DNA of 64,000 nucleotides from Streptomyces sennicomposti. Lineage in GTDB: Bacteria > Actinomycetota > Actinomycetes > Streptomycetales > Streptomycetaceae. The stretch is from positions 62,001 to 126,000 of the forward strand of contig NZ_JAIOAB010000011.1 in the NCBI RefSeq assembly GCF_019890635.1, given 5' to 3'. The position numbers and the translations under genes were made by a program. Positions 46,870-54,987 of this stretch are shown piece by piece. Numbering within the stretch: position 1 is the stretch's first letter; each line of letters starts with the position of its first letter. Under the pieces are notes generated by a model. The model had not been told where the DNA came from. It did no database searches and worked only from the letters and a program-made list of their open reading frames with translations.

Positions 46870-48162
46870 ATGCACAGCTACCGAGACCTGTTCCGCACCC
46901 CGGAGTTCACTCCGCTCTTCGTTGCGACCGCCGCCCAGACCGTCGCGCAGACGGCGAGCGGGCTGGCGCTCGGCACGCTGGTGTACCGGTCGACCGGTTC
47001 GCCGCTGCTGTCGGCGGTGAGCATGTTCGGCCCGTCGCTGGCCCAGGTGCTGGGGGCGACGCTGCTGCTCTCGGGCGCCGACCGGCTGCCGCCGCGCGGA
47101 ACGCTGGCGGGGATCTCGCTCGCCTTCGCGGCCCTGACGGCGCTCCTGGCGCTGCCCGGGCTGCCGCTCGGGGCGGTGTTCGCGGTCGTCCTCGTCCAGG
47201 GCCTGGTCGCCTCGCTCGGGGGCGGCGTCCGCTGGGGCCTGCTGAACGAGATCCTGGCGAAGGACGAGGCGAAGGGTGGGGCGAAGGACGAGGCGAAGGA
47301 CGAGGCGAAGGACGAGGTGAAGGGTGGGACGAACGGCGGGGCGAACGGTGGGACGAACGGCGGATACCTGCTGGGGCGTTCGGTGTTCAACATGATGAGC
47401 GGGATCATGCAGATCACCGGGTACGCGACGGGCGGGGCGCTGGTGGCGGCGCTGTCGCCGCGGGTGTCGCTGCTGCTGGCGGCGGTGCTGTACGCGGTGG
47501 CCGCGGCCGGGGTCCGGCTCGGCCTGAGCGGCCGTACGCCCCGCTCGTCCGGCCGCCCGTCGGTGACGGCGACCTGGCGCACCAACGCCGTCCTGTGGCG
47601 CGACCGCCCGCGCCGCCTCACCTATCTCGGCCTGTGGCTGCCCAACGGCCTGGTGGTCGGCTGCGAGTCGCTGTACGTGCCGTACGCCCCCGGCGCGGCC
47701 GGGACGCTGTTCGCGTGCGCGGCGCTGGGCATGCTGGCCGGCGATGTGACGGTGGGCCGTCTGCTGCCGCCCGCGGTGCGCCGCCGCGCGGCCACACCGC
47801 TGCTGGCGCTGCTGGCCGCGCCGTACCTCCTGTTCGCGCTGCGCCCGCCGGCGGCGGTGGCGGCCTGCCTGGTGGCGCTGGCCTCGGTCGGCTTCGGCGC
47901 GAGCCTGGTCCAGCAGGAACGGCTGATGAGCCTGACCCCGCCCGGGCTGAGCGGCCACGCGCTGGGGCTGCACTCGGCCGGGATGCTGACGACGCAGGGG
48001 GTGGGCGCGGCCCTGGCGGGCACGGCGGCGCAGCTCACCTCGCCGGCCGTGGCGATGACGGGGACGGCGGCGACGTCGGCGGCGGTGACGCTGGCCCTGG
48101 CGGTGGCCCCGGTGGCGGCTCCGGCGGAGGCGGACCGCCGCGGGGAGCCGGCGCTGCGGTGA
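46870..48162 (+). CDS. MFS transporter with a variable repeat in its central loop
   Basis: A 430-aa major facilitator similar to macrolide/chloramphenicol-type exporters. It starts MHSYRDLFRTPEFTPLFVAT; helices follow through VALASVGFGASLVQQERLMS and a C-terminal LHSAGMLTTQGVGAALAGTA. Between TM4 and TM5 lies a hydrophilic insert built from four-residue units AKDE, AKGG, TNGG and ANGG (about residues 130-163), encoded by 12-bp repeats at 47258-47360. No ribosome site is visible before ATG 46870. It is divergent from its probable regulator. The substrate is unknown. Confidence 0.88.
   Translation: MHSYRDLFRTPEFTPLFVATAAQTVAQTASGLALGTLVYRSTGSPLLSAVSMFGPSLAQVLGATLLLSGADRLPPRGTLAGISLAFAALTALLALPGLPLGAVFAVVLVQGLVASLGGGVRWGLLNEILAKDEAKGGAKDEAKDEAKDEVKGGTNGGANGGTNGGYLLGRSVFNMMSGIMQITGYATGGALVAALSPRVSLLLAAVLYAVAAAGVRLGLSGRTPRSSGRPSVTATWRTNAVLWRDRPRRLTYLGLWLPNGLVVGCESLYVPYAPGAAGTLFACAALGMLAGDVTVGRLLPPAVRRRAATPLLALLAAPYLLFALRPPAAVAACLVALASVGFGASLVQQERLMSLTPPGLSGHALGLHSAGMLTTQGVGAALAGTAAQLTSPAVAMTGTAATSAAVTLALAVAPVAAPAEADRRGEPALR
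47258..47360 (+). repeat. 12-bp in-frame minisatellite within the MFS gene
   Basis: GCGAAGGACGAG and variants (GCGAAGGGTGGG, ACGAACGGCGGG) repeat in frame about eight times. Unit gain or loss changes only the loop length by four residues each time. Confidence 0.9.
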
Positions 48163-48274
48163 ACGCCGCCGTTTAACGCGGCGGCGGGTCCCGTCACCCG
48201 TTCGGCGGCCCCCCGCTGGTAGCACGCCCTTTCGACGCACACGGTGGACGCACCGGAACCAGGAGGGACGACCC

Positions 48275-48736
48275 ATGACGCAGCAGCCGACATCGCCGGG
48301 AAGCCATCCCCACCAGGAACACGCGGGCGCCGGCGGCGGCCGGGACCGGACCAGCATGTGGGTGGCGGGCGGCACGGTGTTCGCCGGAGTGGTGCTGCTG
48401 GTGGACGGCCTGCTGGACATCCTCAAGGGCATCACGGCCATCGCGTCCGACGACATCTACGCGAACATCAACGACTACGTCTACCGCTTCAACCTGACCG
48501 GCTGGGGCTGGGTCCTGCTGATCCTGGGCGTGATCTCGGTGGTCACCGGCCTCGGCCTCCTGACGGACGCCTTGTGGGCGAGGGTGCTGGGCGTCTTCAT
48601 GGCCTCCCTGAGCCTGATCGCCAACTTCCTCTGGCTCCCGTACCAGCCCCTGTGGGCCCTCATCTCGATCGCCCTGGACGCCTGGGTCATCTGGGCCCTG
48701 ACGGCCCACCGCTCCTCGCGGACGACGGCGCTCTGA
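48275..48736 (+). CDS. DUF7144-family four-helix membrane protein
   Basis: A 153-aa membrane protein. After a ~28-residue hydrophilic start it has four helices (GGTVFAGVVLLVDGLLDILK, GWVLLILGVISVVTGLGLL, ARVLGVFMASLSLIANFLWL and ISIALDAWVIWALTAH) with a conserved loop IASDDIYANINDYVYRFNLT. The family is common in actinobacteria and has no known function. The start is ATG 48275 with AGGAGGGA 6 nt upstream. It lies downstream of the MFS gene after 112 nt. Confidence 0.88.
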   Translation: MTQQPTSPGSHPHQEHAGAGGGRDRTSMWVAGGTVFAGVVLLVDGLLDILKGITAIASDDIYANINDYVYRFNLTGWGWVLLILGVISVVTGLGLLTDALWARVLGVFMASLSLIANFLWLPYQPLWALISIALDAWVIWALTAHRSSRTTAL

Positions 48737-48902
48737 GGGACGGACGACGGCGCTTCGGGCGGGAGCAGGGGAGCGGCACCCTCTGCTCAGCCCATCGGGA
48801 ACGACCGTTCCAAGTTGCCCATTTGTGTGACCGGAACGGTTCGCCACCCGCAGGCGTCTCCCCTCTCCAGGACACGGTGGCGTGTCGGGGAGGGGAGACC
48901 GG

Positions 48903-49634
48903 GTGGGTGGGGACGAGTTCGCCAAGTGGGTGGAGCGGTTCGAGGACGAGCGCGAGCGCAGACGCGCGGAGGGGGACCCGGACTGGGGCCGGGGCGCGAG
49001 ACTGCACCCGGCGATATGGGCGGGCATCCAGCGCTTCCAGGTCGGCGAGGACGGCGACGGCGCCAACCTGGTGAGCAAGGCGGACCAGGCCGGCGACGCC
49101 GACTACGCACGGGCGGTGCGCCTGTTCGTCGCCGAGGAACAGAACCACGCCCGCCTCCTCGCCCGGCTGCTGGCCGCGGGCGGCAGACCGACGCTGTCCG
49201 GCCACTGGAGCGACACGGTCTTCGTACGACTGCGCCGCCTGATGGGCCTGCGCATGGAACTGCTGGTGCTGATGATCGCGGAGGTGGTGGCGCTGCGGTA
49301 CTACCGCGCGCTGCGCGACGGCACGGACGACCCGCTCACGACGGAGGTCGCGGCCCGCATCCTCGCCGACGAGGAACGCCACGTGCCCTTCCACTGCGCC
49401 CGCCTGCACACATCCCTCGCCGAACTCCCGCGCCCACTACGCCGCCCACTCCTCGCGGCATGGCAACTCCTGCTCCTGGCAGTCACTTTGACGGTCGCCG
49501 CAGACCACGGCCACGCCCTGCGCCGTCTCTCCGTCGGCCGCCGGCGCTTCACGACGGACGTCATGAAGTCCTCCGCCCCGGTCGTATCGGCGATCCTCAG
49601 GCCTCGCCCGGACGAGTGGAGGGACGGGGGCTGA
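48903..49634 (+). CDS. ferritin-like (di-iron) domain protein
   Basis: A 243-aa helical protein with two helices carrying EEQNHARLL and DEERHVPFH, the paired ExxH motifs of ferritin-like di-iron carboxylate proteins, plus Glu in RMELLVLMIAEVVAL. The metal set appears complete, so an iron-dependent oxygenase or oxidase role is possible; the reaction is unknown. GTG 48903 follows AGGGGAG by 6 nt and is preferred to GTG 48882. The upstream 48790-48850 stretch has the palindrome GGAACGACCGTTCC and lower GC, probably the promoter. Confidence 0.82.
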   Translation: MGGDEFAKWVERFEDERERRRAEGDPDWGRGARLHPAIWAGIQRFQVGEDGDGANLVSKADQAGDADYARAVRLFVAEEQNHARLLARLLAAGGRPTLSGHWSDTVFVRLRRLMGLRMELLVLMIAEVVALRYYRALRDGTDDPLTTEVAARILADEERHVPFHCARLHTSLAELPRPLRRPLLAAWQLLLLAVTLTVAADHGHALRRLSVGRRRFTTDVMKSSAPVVSAILRPRPDEWRDGG

Positions 49635-49798
49635 CCGAGAACACCCCGACTCAGCGCCGGAGTTCTCCAGAGTCCCCTTTTTGCCTTCCGGTCGACCAAG
49701 GACGTCGAGGTCCTGGCTAACGTCGGAGGACCGCTGCGGAGTGCTGCCGTGGCGACTCGGTCGCCCCGTTCCCGACGTCACGTGGAGAGGCGAGAGCA

Positions 49799-50431
49799 GT
49801 GGCCCGGCTCAACGTGGTGGAGGCGGCGGCCACCCTTCCCGACGCCTGGCGCTCTCGGGCCATGGGCAAGGTGAGAATCGCCGACGTGAAGGTGCTCAGT
49901 ATGAACGAGCCGCCCGTCGCGGAGGAGGCTCATCCGACGACCGAGGCACTACTGGTCTTGAACGGATGCCTCAGACTCCAACTCGCGTGGCAGGCCACGT
50001 CGTTGACGACAAATGACCTCTGTGTGGTCCCGGCGAACACGCCGCACGCGGTACTGCCCGGCAGCGCCGGGACCTTGCTGATCGTAGAGGTCGCCAACGA
50101 GCACGGTGAAGAACGGACGGCCGCACTTCAATTGACCGGCCGAAAACGGAAGACCGAGGCTCCGACCACCCGACCCACCTTGAGGAGTGACGCAGGTAGC
50201 CGTCACGGGACGGCGACGCGCAGATCCCGGACGTACCAGTCGAAGCGCGTGCCGTCCTCGCTGCGCGTCTGCCGGCCAGGGGTGAACCCCGCCCGCAGCG
50301 CCACCGCGGCAGACGCGGGATTCCCTGGCTCCACCTGGATCACCGCCTCCGTACCGCCCTCGCTCGCGGCGTACGCGGTCGCCAACAGGACCGCGCGAGT
50401 GGCCAGTCCATGCCCCCGCCACGACGGATAG
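49799..50431 (+). CDS. cupin-domain protein with an apparently extended C-terminus
   Basis: A 210-aa frame. The first ~105 residues are a small cupin barrel (EEAHPTTEALLVLNGCLRLQ, TTNDLCVVPANTPHAVLPGS, AGTLLIVEVANEHGE). Single-cupin proteins of this type normally end near there. The remaining ~100 residues are Arg/Ser/Ala-rich, look unconserved, and the last 76 are antisense to the GNAT gene at 50203-50730. The original stop was probably lost by mutation or frameshift near 50130-50200. GTG 49799 has GGAGAG about 10 nt upstream. Confidence 0.72.
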   Translation: MARLNVVEAAATLPDAWRSRAMGKVRIADVKVLSMNEPPVAEEAHPTTEALLVLNGCLRLQLAWQATSLTTNDLCVVPANTPHAVLPGSAGTLLIVEVANEHGEERTAALQLTGRKRKTEAPTTRPTLRSDAGSRHGTATRRSRTYQSKRVPSSLRVCRPGVNPARSATAADAGFPGSTWITASVPPSLAAYAVANRTARVASPCPRHDG

Positions 50432-50730
50432 AGGCCGTACGCGACATTCACCTGGCCGGGCGCCAGCCCTCCTCCCGCGAACCGCAGGTCGACCGTGCCG
50501 GCGAGCACCTCGTCGCCACCCACCCGAATACCGAACGCGCGAAGCGGCCCCCTGGCGTCCCACTGCTCCCGGCAGTGCCGGAAGTACGCCGCGACACCCT
50601 CGTACGTCCCGGGACCCCCGTTGAGCCACCGAACAAGCAGCTCATCCTCCCCCGCGAGATGCGCCTCCACGTCACTCAGCCGCAGCGGCGACAGCGTGAC
50701 GATCCCATCGAACAGTTCCACGTCATGCAT
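50203..50730 (-). CDS. GNAT-family N-acetyltransferase
   Basis: A 175-aa acetyltransferase of the RimJ/RimL type: VNVAYGLYPSWRGHGLATRA (motif A), VIQVEPGNPASAAVALRAGF and a C-terminal WYVRDL. The start ATG 50730 gives MHDVELFDG; the frame reaches 50817 without support. The 3' half overlaps the run-on end of the cupin frame on the other strand. It lies directly outside the att site at 50867 and so marks the chromosomal side of the island. Confidence 0.85.
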   Translation of the reverse strand: MHDVELFDGIVTLSPLRLSDVEAHLAGEDELLVRWLNGGPGTYEGVAAYFRHCREQWDARGPLRAFGIRVGGDEVLAGTVDLRFAGGGLAPGQVNVAYGLYPSWRGHGLATRAVLLATAYAASEGGTEAVIQVEPGNPASAAVALRAGFTPGRQTRSEDGTRFDWYVRDLRVAVP

Positions 50731-50827
50731 CCGGTGATTGTGGACGCCAGAGAGGTGTCCCACCAACGGAAAACCGTCTGGACGCACGTAGTGCAGGACA
50801 CACACAGTGAGAACCATGAACCATGAC

Positions 50828-50861
50828 GAAGACCTCCCCTCAACGTTGAGGGGAGGTCTTC
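50828..50861. terminator. 34-bp palindrome, presumed original terminator of the tRNA-Arg gene
   Basis: GAAGACCTCCCCTCAAC / GTTGAGGGGAGGTCTTC form a perfect 17-bp inverted repeat with no spacer. It lies 5 bp beyond the outer tRNA fragment, exactly where a terminator of the minus-strand tRNA would be before insertion of the island. Confidence 0.7.
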
Positions 50862-50866
50862 ATTCG

Positions 50867-50909
50867 GTGCCCCCGGCAGGATTCGAACCTGCGACACCCG
50901 CTTTAGGAG
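50867..50909 (-). mobile_element. outer att site: 3' fragment of tRNA-Arg(CCU)
   Basis: 43 bp identical to the 3' part of the intact tRNA-Arg at 56968-57010 (from just outside the 3' end to the anticodon loop). The sequence then diverges and cannot form a tRNA. It marks one end of the inserted DNA. Confidence 0.88.
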
Positions 50910-51157
50910 TTTCCTCTGGACGGGGCTGTGACCTGGGGAAACGCCTGCTTTTGGCTGTCTGGCCTTCGGAAACTCTCTTCGGCGGTTCTCACGCCTTTGG
51001 GAGGCTTCCCGTCCTCATGTGTGCCGAATCCGTTCTGGGTCGGCCGGAGGCAGCGACCTTTTCGGGCGGTTGAGATGGCGGTGCGCTCGGGGACGGTGCG
51101 GCTTGGAGATCCGTGGCGGCTTGCGGTATGCATCTGGAGGTATATACCGTTGATTGC
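50910..51157. other. island end, gene-free
   Basis: Nothing coding is supported between the outer att site and the toxin gene. A TATATA-containing stretch at 51141-51150 just before the toxin ATG is a likely promoter. Confidence 0.5.
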
Positions 51158-51526
51158 ATGACGGAGCGGTGGGAGATCGAGATCGAACCCGAGGTACGGG
51201 ATTGGCTGGAACTGCTTCCGTTCCGCCTCTACCGGCGGGTCGAGGACAAGACGGACCGCCTGCTGGACGAGCCGACGACCCTCGGCGAGCCCTACTCGCG
51301 GCACCTGGGTGGCAAGCTACGTGAACTCCGCTTCGAGTTGGACGGCGAAGCCGTACGCATCCCGTACTGGCTCGCGCCAGGACAACGGATCGTGCTGCTG
51401 ACGGTCTTCCGTAAGACGAGGATGCGTGAAGCAGCGGAAGTCGAGCGTGCGCACCAAGCCCAGAAGGTCTGCGAGGCCGAACACGGCCACGCCCAGCACA
51501 CGTACGAGCGGCGCAAGGAGAGCTGA
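51158..51526 (+). CDS. RelE/HigB-like toxin
   Basis: A 122-aa protein of the phage-derived Gp49-like/HigB type, a ribosome-dependent mRNA interferase family. It shows ERWEIEIEPEVRDWLELLPF, RHLGGKLRELRFELDGEAVR, IPYWLAPGQRIVLLTVFRKT and a C-terminal RAHQAQKVCEAEHG. The start ATG 51158 gives MTERWEIE; TATATACC upstream and absence of a ribosome site suggest a leaderless mRNA. The stop codon overlaps the antitoxin ATG by one base (TGATG). Toxin-first order is typical of HigBA. It lies between two att copies. Confidence 0.88.
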   Translation: MTERWEIEIEPEVRDWLELLPFRLYRRVEDKTDRLLDEPTTLGEPYSRHLGGKLRELRFELDGEAVRIPYWLAPGQRIVLLTVFRKTRMREAAEVERAHQAQKVCEAEHGHAQHTYERRKES

Positions 51527-51849
51527 TGAATCACAGCACGTGGAGGACGCGCCGGACCCGGCAGCTTGCGGGTGAGGCGGTGGAGTACGACCAGGAGTAC
51601 GTCGACGCGCGACTGGCCGGCGATCTCGGGCAGGCGGTCTACAACCGCCGGATCGAGCTCGGCCTCTCCCAGACGGAACTGGCGGAGCGAGCCGGGATGA
51701 CTCAGCCCCAGGTCTCCCGGATGGAGGGCGGCGACACCGTGCCGACTCTCCCGCTGCTGCGGCGCTTGGCCAAGGCCCTGCAGGGCACGCTGAATCTGAC
51801 CATCGACGAAGGCGACTCGCATGTCACCTTCACCCCGCACGCCGCCTGA
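51526..51849 (+). CDS. XRE-family antitoxin (HigA-like)
   Basis: A 107-aa DNA-binding antitoxin. The HTH spans about 36-90 (IELGLSQTELAERAGMTQPQ, VSRMEGGDTVPTLPLLRRLA). The N-terminal 35 residues, rich in Arg then Glu/Asp, probably contact the toxin. It is translationally coupled to the toxin gene (one-base overlap) with AAGGAG upstream. It likely autoregulates the pair. Confidence 0.9.
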   Translation: MNHSTWRTRRTRQLAGEAVEYDQEYVDARLAGDLGQAVYNRRIELGLSQTELAERAGMTQPQVSRMEGGDTVPTLPLLRRLAKALQGTLNLTIDEGDSHVTFTPHAA

Positions 51850-51920
51850 GCCGCTGGTAGGCGGGCCGTCGGTCATGTAACCCTGGCCGCCTACCAGAGT
51901 CCGTAGGTGCCCTTCTCTCT

Positions 51921-51957
51921 GTGCCCCGGCAGGATTCGAATCTGCGACACCCGCTTT
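51921..51957 (-). mobile_element. inner att-like site: diverged 3' fragment of tRNA-Arg
   Basis: Matches the 3' end of the tRNA-Arg at 56968 over about 37 bp with one missing C in the acceptor run and one C-to-T change in the T-arm. This second copy splits the island into a 1-kb toxin-antitoxin unit and a 5-kb unit. The flanking 51850-52316 holds no supported gene. Confidence 0.82.
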
Positions 51958-52316
51958 ACAGTAGTGCGTTCATTCCGTCTAGCGTGGCTCGACCCTCGGC
52001 CCGAAGCGGAGTTTGCGCGACCTCGGCGAGCCTCAAGTACCCACTCCCGCATACGTCGCGTCGGCGCCTGACCATCAATGTCCTCGCGAGCATGGCACTG
52101 GACGTTTCGCTTCAGGAGTGACGTCGTGGATGCCGAGATAGGTGTCCAGCGGGGAAACGCGGTCATGCTGCCGTCGCAGACCAGCCGCGCCGGCTATATA
52201 TCGGAGATCGCGTGAGCCGCTGGTGCGGTAGCTGTCCGTGCACACGCTCTATCTGCTCGGATCCGGCTCTGATTCCCTGACCGGGAAGGCACTGGGATCC
52301 GTCCACGAGGTGGGAT

Positions 52317-53036
52317 ATGGAGCGCGCGACCCATGGGACAGCACGGAGTTGTACGGATGGCATCGGCGAGCGGCGGCCTGTCCGCTTCCTCTGGAGCCTG
52401 TCACGACCTGTCCGGGAGGAACTGCTGAGTATCGGTTCCCCGAAGCAGTATCCGCCCGGCAAGAAGATCCTGGTGGAAGGGGAGACGGGCGATCATCTGG
52501 TGCTCCTGAGGACCGGCTGCGTGAAGGTTACTGGCACGCTTGGCAACGGGCATGAAGCCCTGATCGCCATCCGGGTCGGCGGAGACGTGGTCGGGGAGAT
52601 GGCCGTGCTCGACGACATGCCCAGGTCGGCCACGGTGACGGCGTGCGACGACATCGATGCGCACGTCGTCCAAGGCCGAGCGATGCGGAGCTTCCTCGAC
52701 AAGTGCCCCGAAGCCGCCATTCAAATCGTGCGGCTCAGCAACCGCCGCCTGCGCGCTGCAAATTCCTGGCGCATCGCGTTCGGTGAATTCCCCGTTCGAG
52801 TGCGGCTGGCCCGTGCGCTCACCGAACTGGCCGAGAACTACGGCCGATGCGTCGGCTCGGACACCGTGATCTGTCTCGACCTCACACAAATCGAACTCGC
52901 CGCGCTCATCGGAGCGAAGCTGAGGGCGGTACAGAAGGCGCTGGCGGGATTCCGCGACCAGGGAATCGTCCGCACCGGCGGCGGCGAGATGGGGGTGATC
53001 AAGCTGGACCGCCTCCGGGCGATCGGACTCCTGTAG
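52317..53036 (+). CDS. Crp/Fnr-family cyclic-nucleotide-binding regulator
   Basis: A 239-aa regulator. The N-terminal cNMP-binding barrel (about 30-140) shows SPKQYPPGKKILVEGETGDH, LVLLRTGCVKVT, VGGDVVGEMAVLDDMPRSAT; the phosphate-binding cassette GEMAVLDDMPRSATV retains the Arg used for cyclic nucleotide phosphate. The C-terminal HTH_Crp is LDLTQIELAALIGAKLRAVQ. ATG 52317 has GAGGTGGG 5-8 nt upstream. It lies 120 nt upstream of a cyclase-like gene, suggesting a sensor-messenger pair. It is part of the tRNA island. Confidence 0.9.
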   Translation: MERATHGTARSCTDGIGERRPVRFLWSLSRPVREELLSIGSPKQYPPGKKILVEGETGDHLVLLRTGCVKVTGTLGNGHEALIAIRVGGDVVGEMAVLDDMPRSATVTACDDIDAHVVQGRAMRSFLDKCPEAAIQIVRLSNRRLRAANSWRIAFGEFPVRVRLARALTELAENYGRCVGSDTVICLDLTQIELAALIGAKLRAVQKALAGFRDQGIVRTGGGEMGVIKLDRLRAIGLL

Positions 53037-53156
53037 ATGACCGGTCGCTGACGGGACCTGGGAACCGCATTTTTGCGTCCTGCTCGGAGGTTCCGGTCCA
53101 CCGGCCGCACAGTGGGCGTGCAACGCAGACAACTGTCCACTCTCATCGAGCAGGTG

Positions 53157-53957
53157 ATGGTTCACATGACGTCGCACCCGACCGCCCGTCCCTGGGGCAA
53201 GCCCCGGCCGGACGTCACAAGCCGCCTCTGTCTGGCGGCGGACATTGAGCAGTACAGCCGCTTCGACACTCCGGGTCAGCGGGCCGCGCAGGCCCAACTC
53301 GCCAGGGTGTTGCGGACGGCGGCCGAGCGCAGCGGGCTGGACCACGGCAGGTGGTCCACCCAGCCGCAGGGAGACCTGGAGTTCGCGGTTCTCCCGCCTG
53401 GCACTTCCGAGCAACTGGTGTTGGGCGCGTACGTCACGCACCTGGCGGCCGAGCTCGGCGGTTACAACGCCACCCGCCGGCCCGCCGAGCGGATGCGGCT
53501 TCGGCTGGCCATCGACATCGGCGTAGCCACCACGGCAGCCCTGGGCTTCTCCGGCCCTGCCCCGATCGCGGTGGTCCGCTACCTGAACGCACCCGAGGTG
53601 AAGGAATCCCTGGCGGCCGCCGGGTCGGCGAGCCTGGCTGTGGTGGTCTCCGACCGGCTCTACCAGGACGTGGTGCGCTCGGGATTCCACGGGCTCGCCC
53701 CTGAGCACTACCGCCGCATCCATGTGCGGCACAAGGAGTTCGCCGGGTACGGCTGGCTCTGGTTGCCCGGGGCGGACCCACAGGACGCGCGGGCCCCCTG
53801 GCCGGGTGTGCCGGAGGACGGGCCGCGACCCCCGGCGCGAGTAGAGGAGCAGGGGCAGTCGAGCTTCGTGCAGCATGACGTTCACGGCACCGCCGTCCAA
53901 GGCGTGATCCATGGATCCATCGTCCACAGGGCGGTGCCTGGCGGGGCAGGCCGATGA
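53157..53957 (+). CDS. class III nucleotidyl cyclase-like protein with amyloid-motif-like tail
   Basis: A 266-aa protein. Residues about 22-205 resemble the class III adenylate/guanylate cyclase catalytic fold: CLAADIEQYSRFD with metal-ligand Asp29, QPQGDLEFAVLP with the second ligand Asp73, RLRLAIDIGVATTAALG, and a C-terminal SDRLYQDVV. Asn144 of the transition-state pair is present but the Arg four residues later is Val, so catalysis is uncertain. Residues 236-258 contain VHGTAVQGVIHGSIVHRA, resembling bacterial amyloid signalling motifs. The stop codon overlaps the next start by 4 nt. The start could also be ATG 53166. Confidence 0.75.
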   Translation: MVHMTSHPTARPWGKPRPDVTSRLCLAADIEQYSRFDTPGQRAAQAQLARVLRTAAERSGLDHGRWSTQPQGDLEFAVLPPGTSEQLVLGAYVTHLAAELGGYNATRRPAERMRLRLAIDIGVATTAALGFSGPAPIAVVRYLNAPEVKESLAAAGSASLAVVVSDRLYQDVVRSGFHGLAPEHYRRIHVRHKEFAGYGWLWLPGADPQDARAPWPGVPEDGPRPPARVEEQGQSSFVQHDVHGTAVQGVIHGSIVHRAVPGGAGR

Positions 53958-54250
53958 GCCACAGCCCGCCCGCCGAAGGCTGCACATCGTGCGAGAACGC
54001 AGCGAGCCACAACCGCCAGGAGGGGACCCGGGGCCTCTCCGTCCAAGGCCGGACCGGTGATGTGCACTACTACGCCGCCGCTTGCGACCACTATTCCGCC
54101 GCGAGTACGAGGCGGCGTACGGCCGGCTTCTCGCCGGTTCCCTACGAGACGCTGCGTGAGGAGTTGTACCGGATCGTCCGGGCCTGCTCACGCATCGTGG
54201 ACGACCTGCGTGATGACACCGACGACTCGGGAGGTTCGCCATGGGACTGA
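53954..54250 (+). CDS. small island protein with an amyloid-like VQG-GDVH motif
   Basis: A 98-aa protein I do not recognise. The N-terminus has two Cys (GCTSC) and residues 28-40 read GLSVQGRTGDVHYY, similar in order to the VQG-IHG-VH motif at the end of the upstream cyclase-like protein. The C-terminal 40 residues are helical (PYETLREELYRIVRACSRIV). It overlaps the cyclase gene by 4 nt and the next gene by 10 nt. It could be an adaptor that joins with the cyclase tail; that is inference. Confidence 0.7.
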   Translation: MSHSPPAEGCTSCENAASHNRQEGTRGLSVQGRTGDVHYYAAACDHYSAASTRRRTAGFSPVPYETLREELYRIVRACSRIVDDLRDDTDDSGGSPWD

Positions 54251-54987
54251 TCCCCTATAACCGGGTGTTCGACGTGCTGGAGCACCTGGTCCGGCCTGTC
54301 GACCTGCCCTTCCCGGTCACCACGGACGACGGTCCGGCCCGGATCTCCGCCCTGGCGGCCCGGCGGGCGCTGTACGGCAGGTCGGCGGATCCGCAGCTCC
54401 GGGAGGAGATCTGGCGCGAGGCAATCGGCGCGGCGCAGCGCGACACCGACGCGGCCGGAGCTGACCGGCTGCTGGCGCTCTGGTTGGCCCTGCCCGCGAT
54501 GCGGGGCATCCTCTACCGGATCGCGATTCGGTGGCCGATCGACCGGCAGGAGCTCGAATCCGAGTCACTGTGCGCCCTGTTGGCAGTGCTCGCGGATGTC
54601 GATCTGCAAGCCCACGAGGTTGGCCTCGCACTGCTGCACCCCGCCGGTAACCGGGTGTGGGCGTTCGCCCAGGCCCGCATCCGGGAGCGACCGGTGGCGG
54701 ACGTCGCGGCGCTGGCCGCCGCCCACCTGGCCGTGGAGGCACCTGCGGAGTCCCCGGTCGGTGACTGGCGAGATGGCTGGGAGCTGCGGGTGTCGCCGCC
54801 TGCCCGGCCTGACGGGCTGTCGGCGACAGTGCGGTTCAGCAGCTCATCCGAGCGGCTGGAGAGCTTTCGACTGGGTGAACTAGCAGGGCACTTGGGCCTC
54901 GGGGAAATCGTTCGGCGGGCGCGGCGCCCGAGCGAGGGCAGCCGGATCGGCGCCCTGTCGCTGCGTCCGGTCGGAGGGAGGCGATGA
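54241..54987 (+). CDS. helical island protein of unknown function
   Basis: A 248-aa soluble protein, mainly alpha-helical (REEIWREAIGAAQRDTDAAG, ADRLLALWLALPAMRGILYR). No catalytic motif is recognised. Similar proteins occur in Streptomyces integrative elements, as far as I recall, without a known role. ATG 54241 has GGGAGG 6 nt upstream. It overlaps genes on both sides (10 nt and 4 nt) and is therefore in the same operon. Confidence 0.75.
   Translation: MGLIPYNRVFDVLEHLVRPVDLPFPVTTDDGPARISALAARRALYGRSADPQLREEIWREAIGAAQRDTDAAGADRLLALWLALPAMRGILYRIAIRWPIDRQELESESLCALLAVLADVDLQAHEVGLALLHPAGNRVWAFAQARIRERPVADVAALAAAHLAVEAPAESPVGDWRDGWELRVSPPARPDGLSATVRFSSSSERLESFRLGELAGHLGLGEIVRRARRPSEGSRIGALSLRPVGGRR

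Noticed and set aside
50867..50909. Second functional tRNA-Arg gene
   Set aside because: Only the 3' half from the anticodon loop on is present; no D-arm or 5' acceptor strand follows.
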